A DNA stretch of 10,041 bases, taken from the NCBI GenBank assembly GCA_009785545.1, contig WQWD01000062.1:1-10041 (forward strand). Direction: 5' to 3'. The first letter of the stretch is position 1, and each line of letters starts with the position of its first letter. The notes below the pieces were generated by a model that saw only the letters and a list, made by a program, of their open reading frames with translations, did no database searches and had not been told where the DNA came from. A program made the position numbers and the translations under genes. This DNA is from Treponema sp. Lineage in GTDB: Bacteria; Spirochaetota; Spirochaetia; Treponematales; Breznakiellaceae. Below, in pieces: positions 1-6,574 of the stretch.

Positions 1-66
1 AGAATCCTTGCCAAGCAAAACACGATTCACGATTTCTAACTTAAATTCTAAACTATACTTTGACAT
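1..66 (-). CDS. IS3-family transposase OrfA, N-terminal 22 residues (partial)
   Basis: The minus-strand frame from ATG at 66-64 reads MSKYSLEFKLEIVNRVLLG and then KDS before leaving the window. This pattern (M-x-K-Y-S-x-E-F-K-L, then a short helix) is typical of the N-terminal helix-turn-helix of IS150-group OrfA proteins, which bind the element ends. In this family OrfA is normally joined to the DDE integrase OrfB by programmed frameshifting, but that part is not visible here. A purine-rich AGGGG lies 8-12 bases before the start (minus strand, bases 80-76) and would serve as the ribosome binding site. Only the first turn of the protein can be seen, so intactness cannot be judged. Confidence 0.8.
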   Translation of the reverse strand, partial: MSKYSLEFKLEIVNRVLLGKDS

Positions 67-72
67 AATTAC

Positions 73-114
73 GCACCCCTATAAATTAGATTTTTTGTCT
101 AACTTTCGGGGTGC
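73..114 (-). promoter_or_regulatory. Inverted repeat in the IS end that can sequester the transposase RBS
   Basis: GCACCCC at 73-79 pairs perfectly with GGGGTGC at 108-114. An inner stem is formed by TTAGA (86-90) with TCTAA (98-102) around a TTTTTTG loop. On the minus strand the outer arm at 79-73 contains the AGGGG ribosome binding site of orfA. An mRNA that starts outside the element and reads through the tip would hide that site in the hairpin. Protection against outside transcription is known for other IS elements such as IS10 and IS50; its use here is inferred. Confidence 0.5.
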
Positions 115-123
115 AGTGCAAGA

Positions 124-237
124 ATGAGAAAATTTTTCACAAATCCGCAAACTTTGGAGGAACTCAAACAGCAATATCGAGCGTTGGCAATGCAACATCA
201 TCCCGACAGGGGCGGTTGTGTCGAGGTTGTCGAATAA
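124..237 (+). pseudogene. Truncated J-domain (DnaJ-like) protein, 37 codons
   Basis: The frame from ATG 124 contains NPQTLEELKQQYRALAMQ followed by HHPDRGG, which is helix II and the HPD motif (residues 26-28) of a J domain. J domains stimulate the ATPase of Hsp70 chaperones through HPD. I associate this short form, in which the J domain opens the protein, with clostridial conjugative elements; intact relatives as I remember them continue past HPDRGG with helix III and a longer C-terminal part. Here the frame stops at TAA 235-237, exactly where an inverted repeat begins (236). The IS tip lies only three bases before the start codon, so the native ribosome binding site is also missing. It is therefore most likely a dead remnant damaged at both ends. 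The J-domain call is firm; the link to a mobile element is remembered context. Confidence 0.75.
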
Positions 238-284
238 TCCTATAAGTACCTTTCGACCACCTAAAACGACAAGTTTTAGTATAA
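236..284 (+). repeat. Left copy of a 49-bp imperfect inverted repeat
   Basis: This copy pairs with 4987-5035 in inverted orientation. By hand alignment 40 of 49 positions match without gaps. The inner 17 bases (gacaagttttagtataa, 268-284) are identical to the complement of 4987-5003. The outer block aatcctataagtacc matches 13 of 15. Similarity stops at 235, inside the stop codon of the J-domain fragment. It may be a terminal inverted repeat of an inserted cassette or one of two scattered copies of a genomic repeat. Confidence 0.7.
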
Positions 285-316
285 AATAACTGTCCTTTAC
301 GGATAGTTATTTTTTG
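283..316 (+). terminator. Rho-independent terminator after the J-domain fragment
   Basis: The stem aataactgtcc (285-295) pairs with ggatagttatt (301-311), 11 bp with a single G-U pair, around a TTTAC loop. Two further A-T pairs extend the base, and a run of T follows (310-315). It lies just inside the left inverted repeat and would stop transcription coming from the IS or J-domain side before it reaches the restriction gene. Confidence 0.75.
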
Positions 317-605
317 TTTACGCCTTGTTTTGCAAGAGCTTCGCGATTTTACTCTCAATTCCTCTATCCGACAACGCCGGTCAAGGAAGTGAGAATGCAA
401 GCGCAATTTTCTATTTCTCATCAACTTATGCACCTATGCGGCTATAAAATTTAACGGATAAAATAGCTGTTGAATTGTATTTGTTATTTACTAAATTACA
501 AATCATGTGCTATCTGAATTTCCAAAGCATGACTGCACTTTATTGTTATTTTTATTTCTTTGCATAAGTGTCGCACACATACAATATAAAATTTCACAAA
601 ATATA
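317..605. other. Non-coding region upstream of the first restriction gene
   Basis: I see no supportable gene here. A minus-strand frame across 164-433 overlaps the J-domain fragment and has an Arg/Lys/Cys-rich, unprotein-like composition. A short minus-strand reading ending just before the terminator (about 317-370, ending KIAKLLQNKA) looks more protein-like but is too short to call; it could be the tail of a lost gene. The part from about 440 to 605 is very AT-rich and leads into the promoter. Confidence 0.5.
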
Positions 606-633
606 TTGATTTTCAAAAAAAATGTGATATAAT
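606..633 (+). promoter_or_regulatory. Promoter of the single-chain restriction-modification gene
   Basis: TTGATT (606-611) and a perfect TATAAT (628-633) are separated by 16 bases, and TG at 625-626 forms an extended -10 element. The start codon lies 37 bases downstream. The spacer contains a run of eight A (615-622). This is the only convincing promoter before the gene and marks it as a separate transcription unit. Confidence 0.7.
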
Positions 634-654
634 TTATTATGTTGAGTTAAAATG

Positions 655-662
655 AAGGGTGG
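655..662 (+). promoter_or_regulatory. Ribosome binding site that decides the start at GTG 671
   Basis: AAGGGTGG ends 8 bases before GTG 671. A longer in-frame start at GTG 659 would lie inside this Shine-Dalgarno sequence, so the GTG at 671 is preferred and the product begins MAVNTKYIKDL. Confidence 0.7.
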
Positions 663-670
663 CGTGTCTT

Positions 671-3600
671 GTGGCTGTGAACACTAAATATATAAAAGAT
701 TTGATTATAGCATTAGGGTTTGTTCCTGAAAACGGCAAAAGTGATGTTTATATTAAATCATATCAATCATACTCTAATTACTCTATTAGAGTTGATTTTA
801 ACCATAAAATTATAAACTTTGGTAATAAAATAAAGAAAGGGAACAATACTACCAGTAACTTTTCAAAAGATGAAAACTTTGTTGTCTTAGAATGTGTTAA
901 CAGATTATTAGAAAAAGGTTATAAGCCTCAAAGTATACATCTTGAAAAAACATTTCCGGCAGGAAGAGGGGTAAGTAAAGGTTTAGATATATTGGTTTAT
1001 GACGAAAATAAAAAGCCTTATTTAATGATTGAATGTAAAACTTGGGGAGCTGAACATGTCAAAGAACGAAATAAAATGCTCAAAAACGGCGGGCAATTAT
1101 TTACATATTATGGCTTTGACACAAAGACAAAACATCTTTGCCTTTATTCTTCTACTATAATTCAGGGTGAAGTTAACTATAAAAGTGATATTATCCCAGT
1201 TCGAATAGAATGGGAGACTTTATCAAATATAAAAGAAAGACATAGTCATTGGAATAAAATGTTCAAAAAGAATGGAATATTTGAACTTGACTCTATTGCT
1301 TATGATATAGTACATAAAGCAATGACTTACGGAGACCTTAATGATCTTAAAGAAGAAGATGGCGGCAAAATATATAACCAAATTATGGAAATATTGCGGC
1401 ATAATGTGGTATCAGATAAATCTAACGCTTTTAATAAAATCCTTAATTTATTTATTTGCAAAATTATAGATGAAAACAAAAATTCTGAAGATATTTTAAA
1501 ATTTCAATGGTTAGAAGATGATACTGACGAAACGTTGCAAATGAAATTAAACGAACTTTATAAAACAGGAATGAAACGATTTTTTAATATTGATGTTACA
1601 TACTCTTCGGAAAATGATATAGATAACGAATTTTATGCTTTAGATGAGGAATTAAAGCAAAATATAAAAGACAAGATTACAGCAGGGCTTAAAATAAGCC
1701 CCACTTTTGCATTCAAAGAAGTTTTAGACCAAAGATCTTTTGAAGCTAACTCTCAAATTGTAAAAGAAATTGTTTTGGAACTTCAGGAATATAAATTCAG
1801 ATATAAGGAAAAACATCAGTTTTTAGGCGATTTTTTTGAACGATTATTAAATACTTCTATGAAACAAGAAAGTGGGCAGTTTTTTACTCCTGTTCCAATA
1901 ACACGTTTCATTATATCTTCCCTGCCTATTAAAAAAATCGTGGAAGAAAAAATAAATGATGATGACAGCGATAACATATTACCTTTTGTTATTGATTACG
2001 CAGCCGGTAGCGGACATTTTTTGATTGAATATATGGGGCAGTTGCAAAAAATAATTGAAAATATAAATATGGATAAGGCAACACCTGAAATAAAGAAAAA
2101 ATTAAGTGTTTGGAAAGTAATGAAATTTGATTGGGCACAAAAATATGTCTATGGTATAGATTTAGACGATAGACTGGTCAAAACCGCAAAAGTAAACGCA
2201 TTTTTTAATGGTGATGGCGAACTTACTACCATTTGGGGAAACGGATTGGATAATTTTGAGAAATCAAAAAGCTATAGAGGAAAGCTAAATAAAATACAAA
2301 AGTCTGATAAAAAGAACAATGGTCAGTTTGATATTCTCATATCAAATCCACCGTTTTCTGTAGACTCATTTAAGGCTACATTGGAAGACGGCGAAGACTC
2401 TTTTGAACTTTATAATAGTTTAACTGACAGCTCCTCAGAAATAGAATGCTTGTTCGTTGAACGCATGAAACAATTGTTAAAAATTGGCGGCTGGGCAGCT
2501 GTTATACTTCCTATTTCAATATTATCTAATAGCGGAATACATTCACGAGCAAGAGAGATAATTTTTAAGTATTTTGAGGTTAAGGCAATTGTTGAATTAG
2601 GATCAGGCACATTTATGGCAACAGGCACAAATACAGCAATTTTTTTCTTGGAGCGACGGAACGATAGTCATTATAAAAAAATCAGATATGCTATTAATAA
2701 ATTTTTTGACGATAAAAAAGACGTTTCTGTTGACTGTATTGAATACGCTTTCTCAAAGTATGTTGCTAATGTATATGATGGCTTATCTTTTGAAAATTAT
2801 GTGTCATTTGTAAATGGTGTTCCCTGTGTCAAAATGCAAGAGCACGAATTATGGCTTGATTATGTTAAGGCATTTGGCAAAAATATATATTCGTCGATTA
2901 TTCTCGACGAACAAAAGAAGATCAAAACATATTTAATTGAATATTTGAAAAATAGCAACGACACACATAAAATAAAACCCGCAGATATTATTAGCGTTAA
3001 AATAAAAGTGGATAGATTTTTTGTCGATTATAAAGAATTTTCAACTGAAGGTATAGAAAAAGCTATTTCCGAGTTTGTGAAAAATGAATATGGAAATATA
3101 GATTTTGATGATTATATATCTTTTTTATGTAATAACCCAAATGATAAAATTAAAACTCATCCCCTATATCTTAAATATATATCAAGATTATGTGAGAAAT
3201 GTGTTGCTGCCGAAAAAGAAAAACTACTATATTTCTTATTGACATATCAACAGGAAATAGTCGTTGTTAAAACCGGGCAAAAACAAGACGGAAAGCAGTT
3301 TTTGGGATATGAATTTAAAGAACGCAGAGGACACGAAGGATTGCATTGGTTGCCTAATGGAACAAAACTATATAACGAAAATAAACTTTTAGACAAAACA
3401 AAGGTCAATAGTTATATTTACAACATCTTTAACAAAGAAAAGGTTGATGTTGACGAAAGCTTAGCTGAAAACGTTTCTTATGGTCGTATGAGTAGTTTTT
3501 TTGAATATGGAACCGCCAAATTTGATAAGAAAGTAAATTTGAATAAATATAAACAAGATAAAAACTTTAATTATCCTTATTTGACAGTAAGCGATTTTAT

Positions 3601-4747
3601 TGCTGATATGAAACAAATAAATGGTTACGCTTTCAAAAGTGTCGATTTTAGAGCAGAGAGAACAAACGAATATTTTTTGCCTGTTTTAAAAATTGCAAAC
3701 ATTAAAGGTGGCCATGTAATTCTTGAAAATAGCGAGTATCATACATCTATTGGATACGAAAATTTTATAGCAAAACCACAAAGTATTGCGATTTCATTAA
3801 CCGGCGGTGAAAGCGGAAATGGCGCTGTTGGTAAAATTGCGTGGTTAAATGAAAGCGCACTGGTAAATCAACGAGTTCTTGTAATTGAGGGCGATTTCAT
3901 CAAAATTCAATATTTATATTTAATATTGAATACTGAAGACTTTTCAAAATATGTTTTGAATTGCGCAACAGGAAATGCACAGAAAAATGTTGCCGCAAAA
4001 TCTATATTAGAATATCAAATACCCTTTCCTCATCTTGATATTCAAAAGAAAATTGTAGCAGAAATTGAAAACATTAATGAAAAGTGTAATTCAGCTCGTA
4101 TGATAATAGACATATATCAAAATAAAATTGAAAATATTTTCAATAATATGGAATTAATTGGCGAACAAAGTGAGACGAAACAGCTTAAATTATTGGCAAA
4201 ATTTAATCCTAGTAAAACTGAACTCAATGATTGTGGCGCTAATATATTGGTCTCGTTTGTTGAAATGGCATCTGTAAGTAATGAAGGCTATATTGAAAAT
4301 AAAGTTGATAGAAAGCTATCAGATATTCGCAAAGGAAGTTACACTTTTTTCAAGGAAAATGATATTATAATTGCCAAAATAACTCCCTGTATGGAAAACG
4401 GAAAATGTGCAATAGCAACAGATTTGACGAACAAAATTGGAATGGGTTCGTCAGAATTTCATGTTATAAGATGCAATGATGAAATAAATAACAAATATCT
4501 TTTTGCTTATTTAAATAGACAAATTATAAGGGATGATGCTAAACAAAATATGACGGGAGCAAGCGGACATAGACGAGTTCCGATAGCTTTTTATGAGAAT
4601 TTGTCAATCTTGCTTCCGGCTTTGAATAAACAAACAGAAATTGTTGCAGAAATTGAGAAATGTGAAATAGAAATTGCCAAAGCGAAATTAAAATTAGAAG
4701 AATTAGAACAGTCAAGAAAAGAAATTATAAATAAATATTTGCAGTAG
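671..4747 (+). CDS. Single-chain type IIG/IIB restriction-modification enzyme (nuclease, N6-adenine methyltransferase, specificity)
   Basis: This 1358-residue cytoplasmic protein joins all functions of a restriction-modification system. Residues about 80-130 form an HsdR-N-like PD-(D/E)XK nuclease: D106 in GLDILVY, then E121 and K123 in IECKTWG. The methyltransferase has FFTP (404-407), motif I AGSGHF (445-450) for S-adenosylmethionine and motif IV NPPF (559-562) for N6-adenine. From about residue 965 to the end are two HsdS-like half-domains. The first starts near YPYLTVSDFI and the second near KQLKLLAKFNPSK (about 1170). Each ends in a helical segment, including a C-terminal coiled coil rich in E, K and L (about 1319-1358). 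Two half-domains imply a bipartite target, as in type I and AloI-like IIB enzymes. There is no helicase, so ATP-driven translocation is not expected. Residues 677-735 and 782-840 are a duplicated module. The frame is intact and very AT-rich. Its target is unknown. Confidence 0.88.
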   Translation: MAVNTKYIKDLIIALGFVPENGKSDVYIKSYQSYSNYSIRVDFNHKIINFGNKIKKGNNTTSNFSKDENFVVLECVNRLLEKGYKPQSIHLEKTFPAGRGVSKGLDILVYDENKKPYLMIECKTWGAEHVKERNKMLKNGGQLFTYYGFDTKTKHLCLYSSTIIQGEVNYKSDIIPVRIEWETLSNIKERHSHWNKMFKKNGIFELDSIAYDIVHKAMTYGDLNDLKEEDGGKIYNQIMEILRHNVVSDKSNAFNKILNLFICKIIDENKNSEDILKFQWLEDDTDETLQMKLNELYKTGMKRFFNIDVTYSSENDIDNEFYALDEELKQNIKDKITAGLKISPTFAFKEVLDQRSFEANSQIVKEIVLELQEYKFRYKEKHQFLGDFFERLLNTSMKQESGQFFTPVPITRFIISSLPIKKIVEEKINDDDSDNILPFVIDYAAGSGHFLIEYMGQLQKIIENINMDKATPEIKKKLSVWKVMKFDWAQKYVYGIDLDDRLVKTAKVNAFFNGDGELTTIWGNGLDNFEKSKSYRGKLNKIQKSDKKNNGQFDILISNPPFSVDSFKATLEDGEDSFELYNSLTDSSSEIECLFVERMKQLLKIGGWAAVILPISILSNSGIHSRAREIIFKYFEVKAIVELGSGTFMATGTNTAIFFLERRNDSHYKKIRYAINKFFDDKKDVSVDCIEYAFSKYVANVYDGLSFENYVSFVNGVPCVKMQEHELWLDYVKAFGKNIYSSIILDEQKKIKTYLIEYLKNSNDTHKIKPADIISVKIKVDRFFVDYKEFSTEGIEKAISEFVKNEYGNIDFDDYISFLCNNPNDKIKTHPLYLKYISRLCEKCVAAEKEKLLYFLLTYQQEIVVVKTGQKQDGKQFLGYEFKERRGHEGLHWLPNGTKLYNENKLLDKTKVNSYIYNIFNKEKVDVDESLAENVSYGRMSSFFEYGTAKFDKKVNLNKYKQDKNFNYPYLTVSDFIADMKQINGYAFKSVDFRAERTNEYFLPVLKIANIKGGHVILENSEYHTSIGYENFIAKPQSIAISLTGGESGNGAVGKIAWLNESALVNQRVLVIEGDFIKIQYLYLILNTEDFSKYVLNCATGNAQKNVAAKSILEYQIPFPHLDIQKKIVAEIENINEKCNSARMIIDIYQNKIENIFNNMELIGEQSETKQLKLLAKFNPSKTELNDCGANILVSFVEMASVSNEGYIENKVDRKLSDIRKGSYTFFKENDIIIAKITPCMENGKCAIATDLTNKIGMGSSEFHVIRCNDEINNKYLFAYLNRQIIRDDAKQNMTGASGHRRVPIAFYENLSILLPALNKQTEIVAEIEKCEIEIAKAKLKLEELEQSRKEIINKYLQ
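2699..2875 (+). repeat. First copy of a duplicated 59-residue module inside the restriction-modification protein
   Basis: Residues 677-735 (from KFFDDKKDVS to LDYVKAF) align without gaps to residues 782-840; 22 of 59 positions are identical by hand count. Shared anchors are FF, IE, the A-x-S spacing, YxSF and HxLxL. It lies after the NPPF motif, between the methyltransferase core and the specificity part. Confidence 0.65.
3014..3190 (+). repeat. Second copy of the duplicated 59-residue module
   Basis: Residues 782-840 (from RFFVDYKEFS to LKYISRL) match the first copy at 22 of 59 positions, with conservative changes at several others (Y/F, V/I, W/Y). The copies are clearly diverged at DNA level, so the duplication is old. 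I do not recognise the module; its spacing suggests a small helical domain. Confidence 0.65.
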
Positions 4748-4986
4748 ATTTTTCAAAATAGATGTCAGTTATTCTTGGGCAACCTTGTAAAAATCATTTA
4801 CGGCGCGACAGTCATATGATTATGTGCGAGGAAAAACTTTTCTGAAAGAACTTGTGCTATTTTATATAGCATAGTGAGGCTGCGCAAAAGGCACTTAACT
4901 TCGATGTTTGGTTAAGTTTGCACCTCAAACCAAAAGTTATGCACCCCAAAATGCACCTATTTCAAGGGTTTAAGATAGCCGTTAAA

Positions 4987-5035
4987 TTATACTAAAACTT
5001 GTCATATTAGACAGTAGAGAGGTTCTTATAAGATT
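4987..5035 (-). repeat. Right copy of the 49-bp imperfect inverted repeat
   Basis: This is the inverted partner of 236-284. The inner part 4987-5003 (ttatactaaaacttgtc) is a perfect complement of the left copy, and the outer block around 5021-5035 matches 13 of 15. Beyond 5035 the resemblance ends. The outer 13 bases also form the left arm of a terminator hairpin, which the left copy does not share. Confidence 0.7.
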
Positions 5036-5061
5036 TCAGCATCTTATAAGAACATCTTTTT
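5022..5061 (+). terminator. Strong terminator between the two loci
   Basis: gttcttataagat (5022-5034) and atcttataagaac (5041-5053) form a perfect 13-bp stem with a TTCAGC loop, followed by ATCTTTTTT. It reads in the + direction and is the first convincing terminator after the restriction gene ending at 4747. It separates that gene from the downstream operon. Confidence 0.75.
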
Positions 5062-5159
5062 TATTATGCAGTTATTCCCTGTGGTGAATATGTAACATTC
5101 ACGCCTTTTCGCGTGCTCATAGTGATGTTTATTGTCCATTGGGAAATTATAAATTTTCC

Positions 5160-5188
5160 TTGCTTTTTTGGCAAAAAGATTGTATAAT
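5160..5188 (+). promoter_or_regulatory. Promoter of the methyltransferase operon
   Basis: TTGCTT (5160-5165) and TATAAT (5183-5188) are spaced by 17 bases. The start codon of the first gene lies 77 bases downstream of the -10 box, leaving a leader of about 70 bases. No internal promoter is evident before the two following genes, so all three genes probably share this one. Confidence 0.65.
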
Positions 5189-5252
5189 TAAAAGATTGAA
5201 AAATAAGGATTGAGAACACATATATTTGTTCGAATTATGCGATGAAACCAAA

Positions 5253-5260
5253 AGGAGGTG
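5253..5260 (+). promoter_or_regulatory. Ribosome binding site that decides the start at GTG 5266
   Basis: AGGAGGTG sits 5 bases before GTG 5266 (7 after AGGAGG). An in-frame ATG at 5242 lies upstream of this consensus site and has no site of its own, so the GTG start is chosen and the protein begins MSDFSYLLQSL. Confidence 0.8.
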
Positions 5261-5265
5261 GCGCT

Positions 5266-6573
5266 GTGTCGGATTTTTCATATTTGCTTCAATCATTAAC
5301 GTTAAGTATCGACGAAACCAAAGATTATCGTTCAGAGAAAAACAGAATGTTTGAGGTCGTAGCTGAGTCAATGTCTGACTTTACGCCTCTTGATGTAGGC
5401 TCGACAAAAGCGCATCCCATACAGATATTAGATTTCTTTAGTGGCGCAGGCGGAACCTCCCTTGGTTTTGCAGCAATAAATAATGTTTTGCCTCTGTTTC
5501 ATTTCTTAGGAGGGTGTGACATTAATTCGGTATCCGCATCATCTTATAGTAAAAATTTTGGCACGCCGCTTATTTGTGAGGATATTTTGAAAATCGCAGA
5601 AACTTCGGAGAGCATAAAAACATTTTTAGATAGCATTGGATTCGACGACGCTAAACCGACTATACTCGTCGGCTGTGCTCCATGTCAAGGATTTTCTTCG
5701 CATAGAAAAAAAAGCTGGAGCGATGATGACGATGAACGAAACAACTTAGTTATTGCCTTTTCTCGCATTGTTGCCGAAGTCGACCCCGATGTATTTATTA
5801 TGGAAAATGTTCCGGAATTTTTATCTCAAAGATATTGGAAATATTTCAGTAAAGCACTTAAAATTTTTCGAAAAACAGGGTATAAAGTAAAACAAAATAT
5901 ATATAATTCCGCAGAATTTGGCGTGCCGCAAGAACGATTTCGCTCCATAATCATCGGGATGAAGAAAAATTTTTTGCTTCCAAAAGGATATCTCAATCCT
6001 AATGAATATAAAACTGTACGCGATGCAATTGCGGATTTAACTCCAATTGAAGCAGGTGGCTACGATTCTGCTGACAAACTTCATAAAGCGGTTTCTCACA
6101 AACAAAGTACGGTTGACGTAATAAAAAAAGTCCCACACGATGGTGGCAATTTGCCGGCAGGCGTGGGTCCTAAGTGTTTAGAAAAAGTGAATGGTTTTTC
6201 TGATGTTTATGGAAGGTTGAGTTGGGACAAACCGGCTATAACTATTACCCACTATGCCAGAAATCCTGCAAGTGGTCGTTTTACCCACCCTGTTCAAGAT
6301 AGAGGCTTAACCGCGAGAGAAGCTGCAAGGCTGCAAAGTTTTCCTGATGGATTTCATTTCGATGGAAAATCTGATGACATTTATCGTCAAATAGGGGAAG
6401 CGGTTCCGCCTTTGCTTTCGTGCGGAATAGTCGTGGACTTAATAATCGAATATTTGTCGACAGAGCCTTCGGCCTCTCAGTTAAAAACAGAAACCGGCAT
6501 AGTAGATTTGCCGGTAAGCAACTCTTATTCAAGTGTTATTGCGGGCATTAAAAACACGAGGAGGCGAGCTTAA
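5266..6573 (+). CDS. DNA (cytosine-5-)-methyltransferase, first of a pair
   Basis: This 435-residue enzyme transfers a methyl group from S-adenosylmethionine to C5 of cytosine in DNA. All landmark motifs are present and in order: I DFFSGAGG (56-63), IV with the catalytic Cys in PCQ (C140), VI ENV (180-182), VIII FGVPQERFR (218-226), IX near VYGRLSWD (314-321) and X RQIGEAVPP (from 374). The target recognition region between VIII and IX is short, about 85 residues. Unusual are an N-terminal extension of about 50 residues before motif I and a Ser-rich tail of about 45 residues after motif X. It opens the operon; the next gene starts one base after its stop. The catalytic residues look intact, so activity is expected. 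The target sequence cannot be read from the protein. A run of eight A occurs at 5706-5713. Confidence 0.93.
   Translation: MSDFSYLLQSLTLSIDETKDYRSEKNRMFEVVAESMSDFTPLDVGSTKAHPIQILDFFSGAGGTSLGFAAINNVLPLFHFLGGCDINSVSASSYSKNFGTPLICEDILKIAETSESIKTFLDSIGFDDAKPTILVGCAPCQGFSSHRKKSWSDDDDERNNLVIAFSRIVAEVDPDVFIMENVPEFLSQRYWKYFSKALKIFRKTGYKVKQNIYNSAEFGVPQERFRSIIIGMKKNFLLPKGYLNPNEYKTVRDAIADLTPIEAGGYDSADKLHKAVSHKQSTVDVIKKVPHDGGNLPAGVGPKCLEKVNGFSDVYGRLSWDKPAITITHYARNPASGRFTHPVQDRGLTAREAARLQSFPDGFHFDGKSDDIYRQIGEAVPPLLSCGIVVDLIIEYLSTEPSASQLKTETGIVDLPVSNSYSSVIAGIKNTRRRA
6558..6564 (+). promoter_or_regulatory. Ribosome binding site of the second methyltransferase gene
   Basis: GAGGAGG lies within the last codons of the first methyltransferase gene, 10 bases before ATG 6575. 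It favours ATG 6575 over an in-frame GTG at 6533, which would overlap the upstream gene by 41 bases and lacks such a site. Confidence 0.75.
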
Positions 6574-6574
6574 T

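Larger units (their letters stand above)
1..120 (-). mobile_element. Left end of an IS3-family (IS150-like) insertion sequence, partial
   Basis: Read on the minus strand from base 120, the sequence starts TGCACTGCACCCC and continues into AGTTAGAC. This matches the general form of IS150-group ends (TGTACTGCACCC, then TTGGAC). An OrfA-like start codon follows 54 bases inside the end. The outer tip therefore appears to lie at base 120, directly against the flanking J-domain fragment. The rest of the element, including OrfB, the other inverted repeat and any target-site duplication, lies outside the window. The family assignment rests on remembered end and protein patterns and was not searched. 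Confidence 0.8.
4748..5159. other. Intergenic region between the two restriction loci
   Basis: No gene is supported. The stretch holds several small inverted repeats: TGCTAT/ATAGCA near 4850, ACTTAAC (4893-4899) with GTTAAGT (4911-4917), and GTTTG/CAAAC (4916-4930). It also has three TGCACC boxes (4919, 4940, 4952), the right inverted repeat copy, a strong terminator, and a GTGAAT/ATTCAC inverted repeat (5084-5102). This mosaic looks like remnants of mobile sequences rather than a coding region. Confidence 0.5.

Noticed and set aside
317..370. Short minus-strand reading ending KIAKLLQNKA just before the terminator
   Set aside because: It looks like a possible protein tail but is under 20 residues and cannot be tied to a family.
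164..433. Minus-strand open frame of 89 codons
   Set aside because: It runs antisense through the J-domain fragment, the inverted repeat and the terminator, has an Arg/Lys/Cys-rich composition and no ribosome binding site.
659..670. Upstream GTG start for the first restriction gene
   Set aside because: It falls inside the Shine-Dalgarno sequence that correctly spaces the GTG at 671.
5035..5265. Controller (C) protein gene for timing of restriction
   Set aside because: No small helix-turn-helix frame is present before the operon; only small inverted repeats are visible.
5147..5371. Minus-strand open frame over the operon promoter
   Set aside because: It covers the promoter, ribosome binding site and first codons of a well-supported + strand gene.
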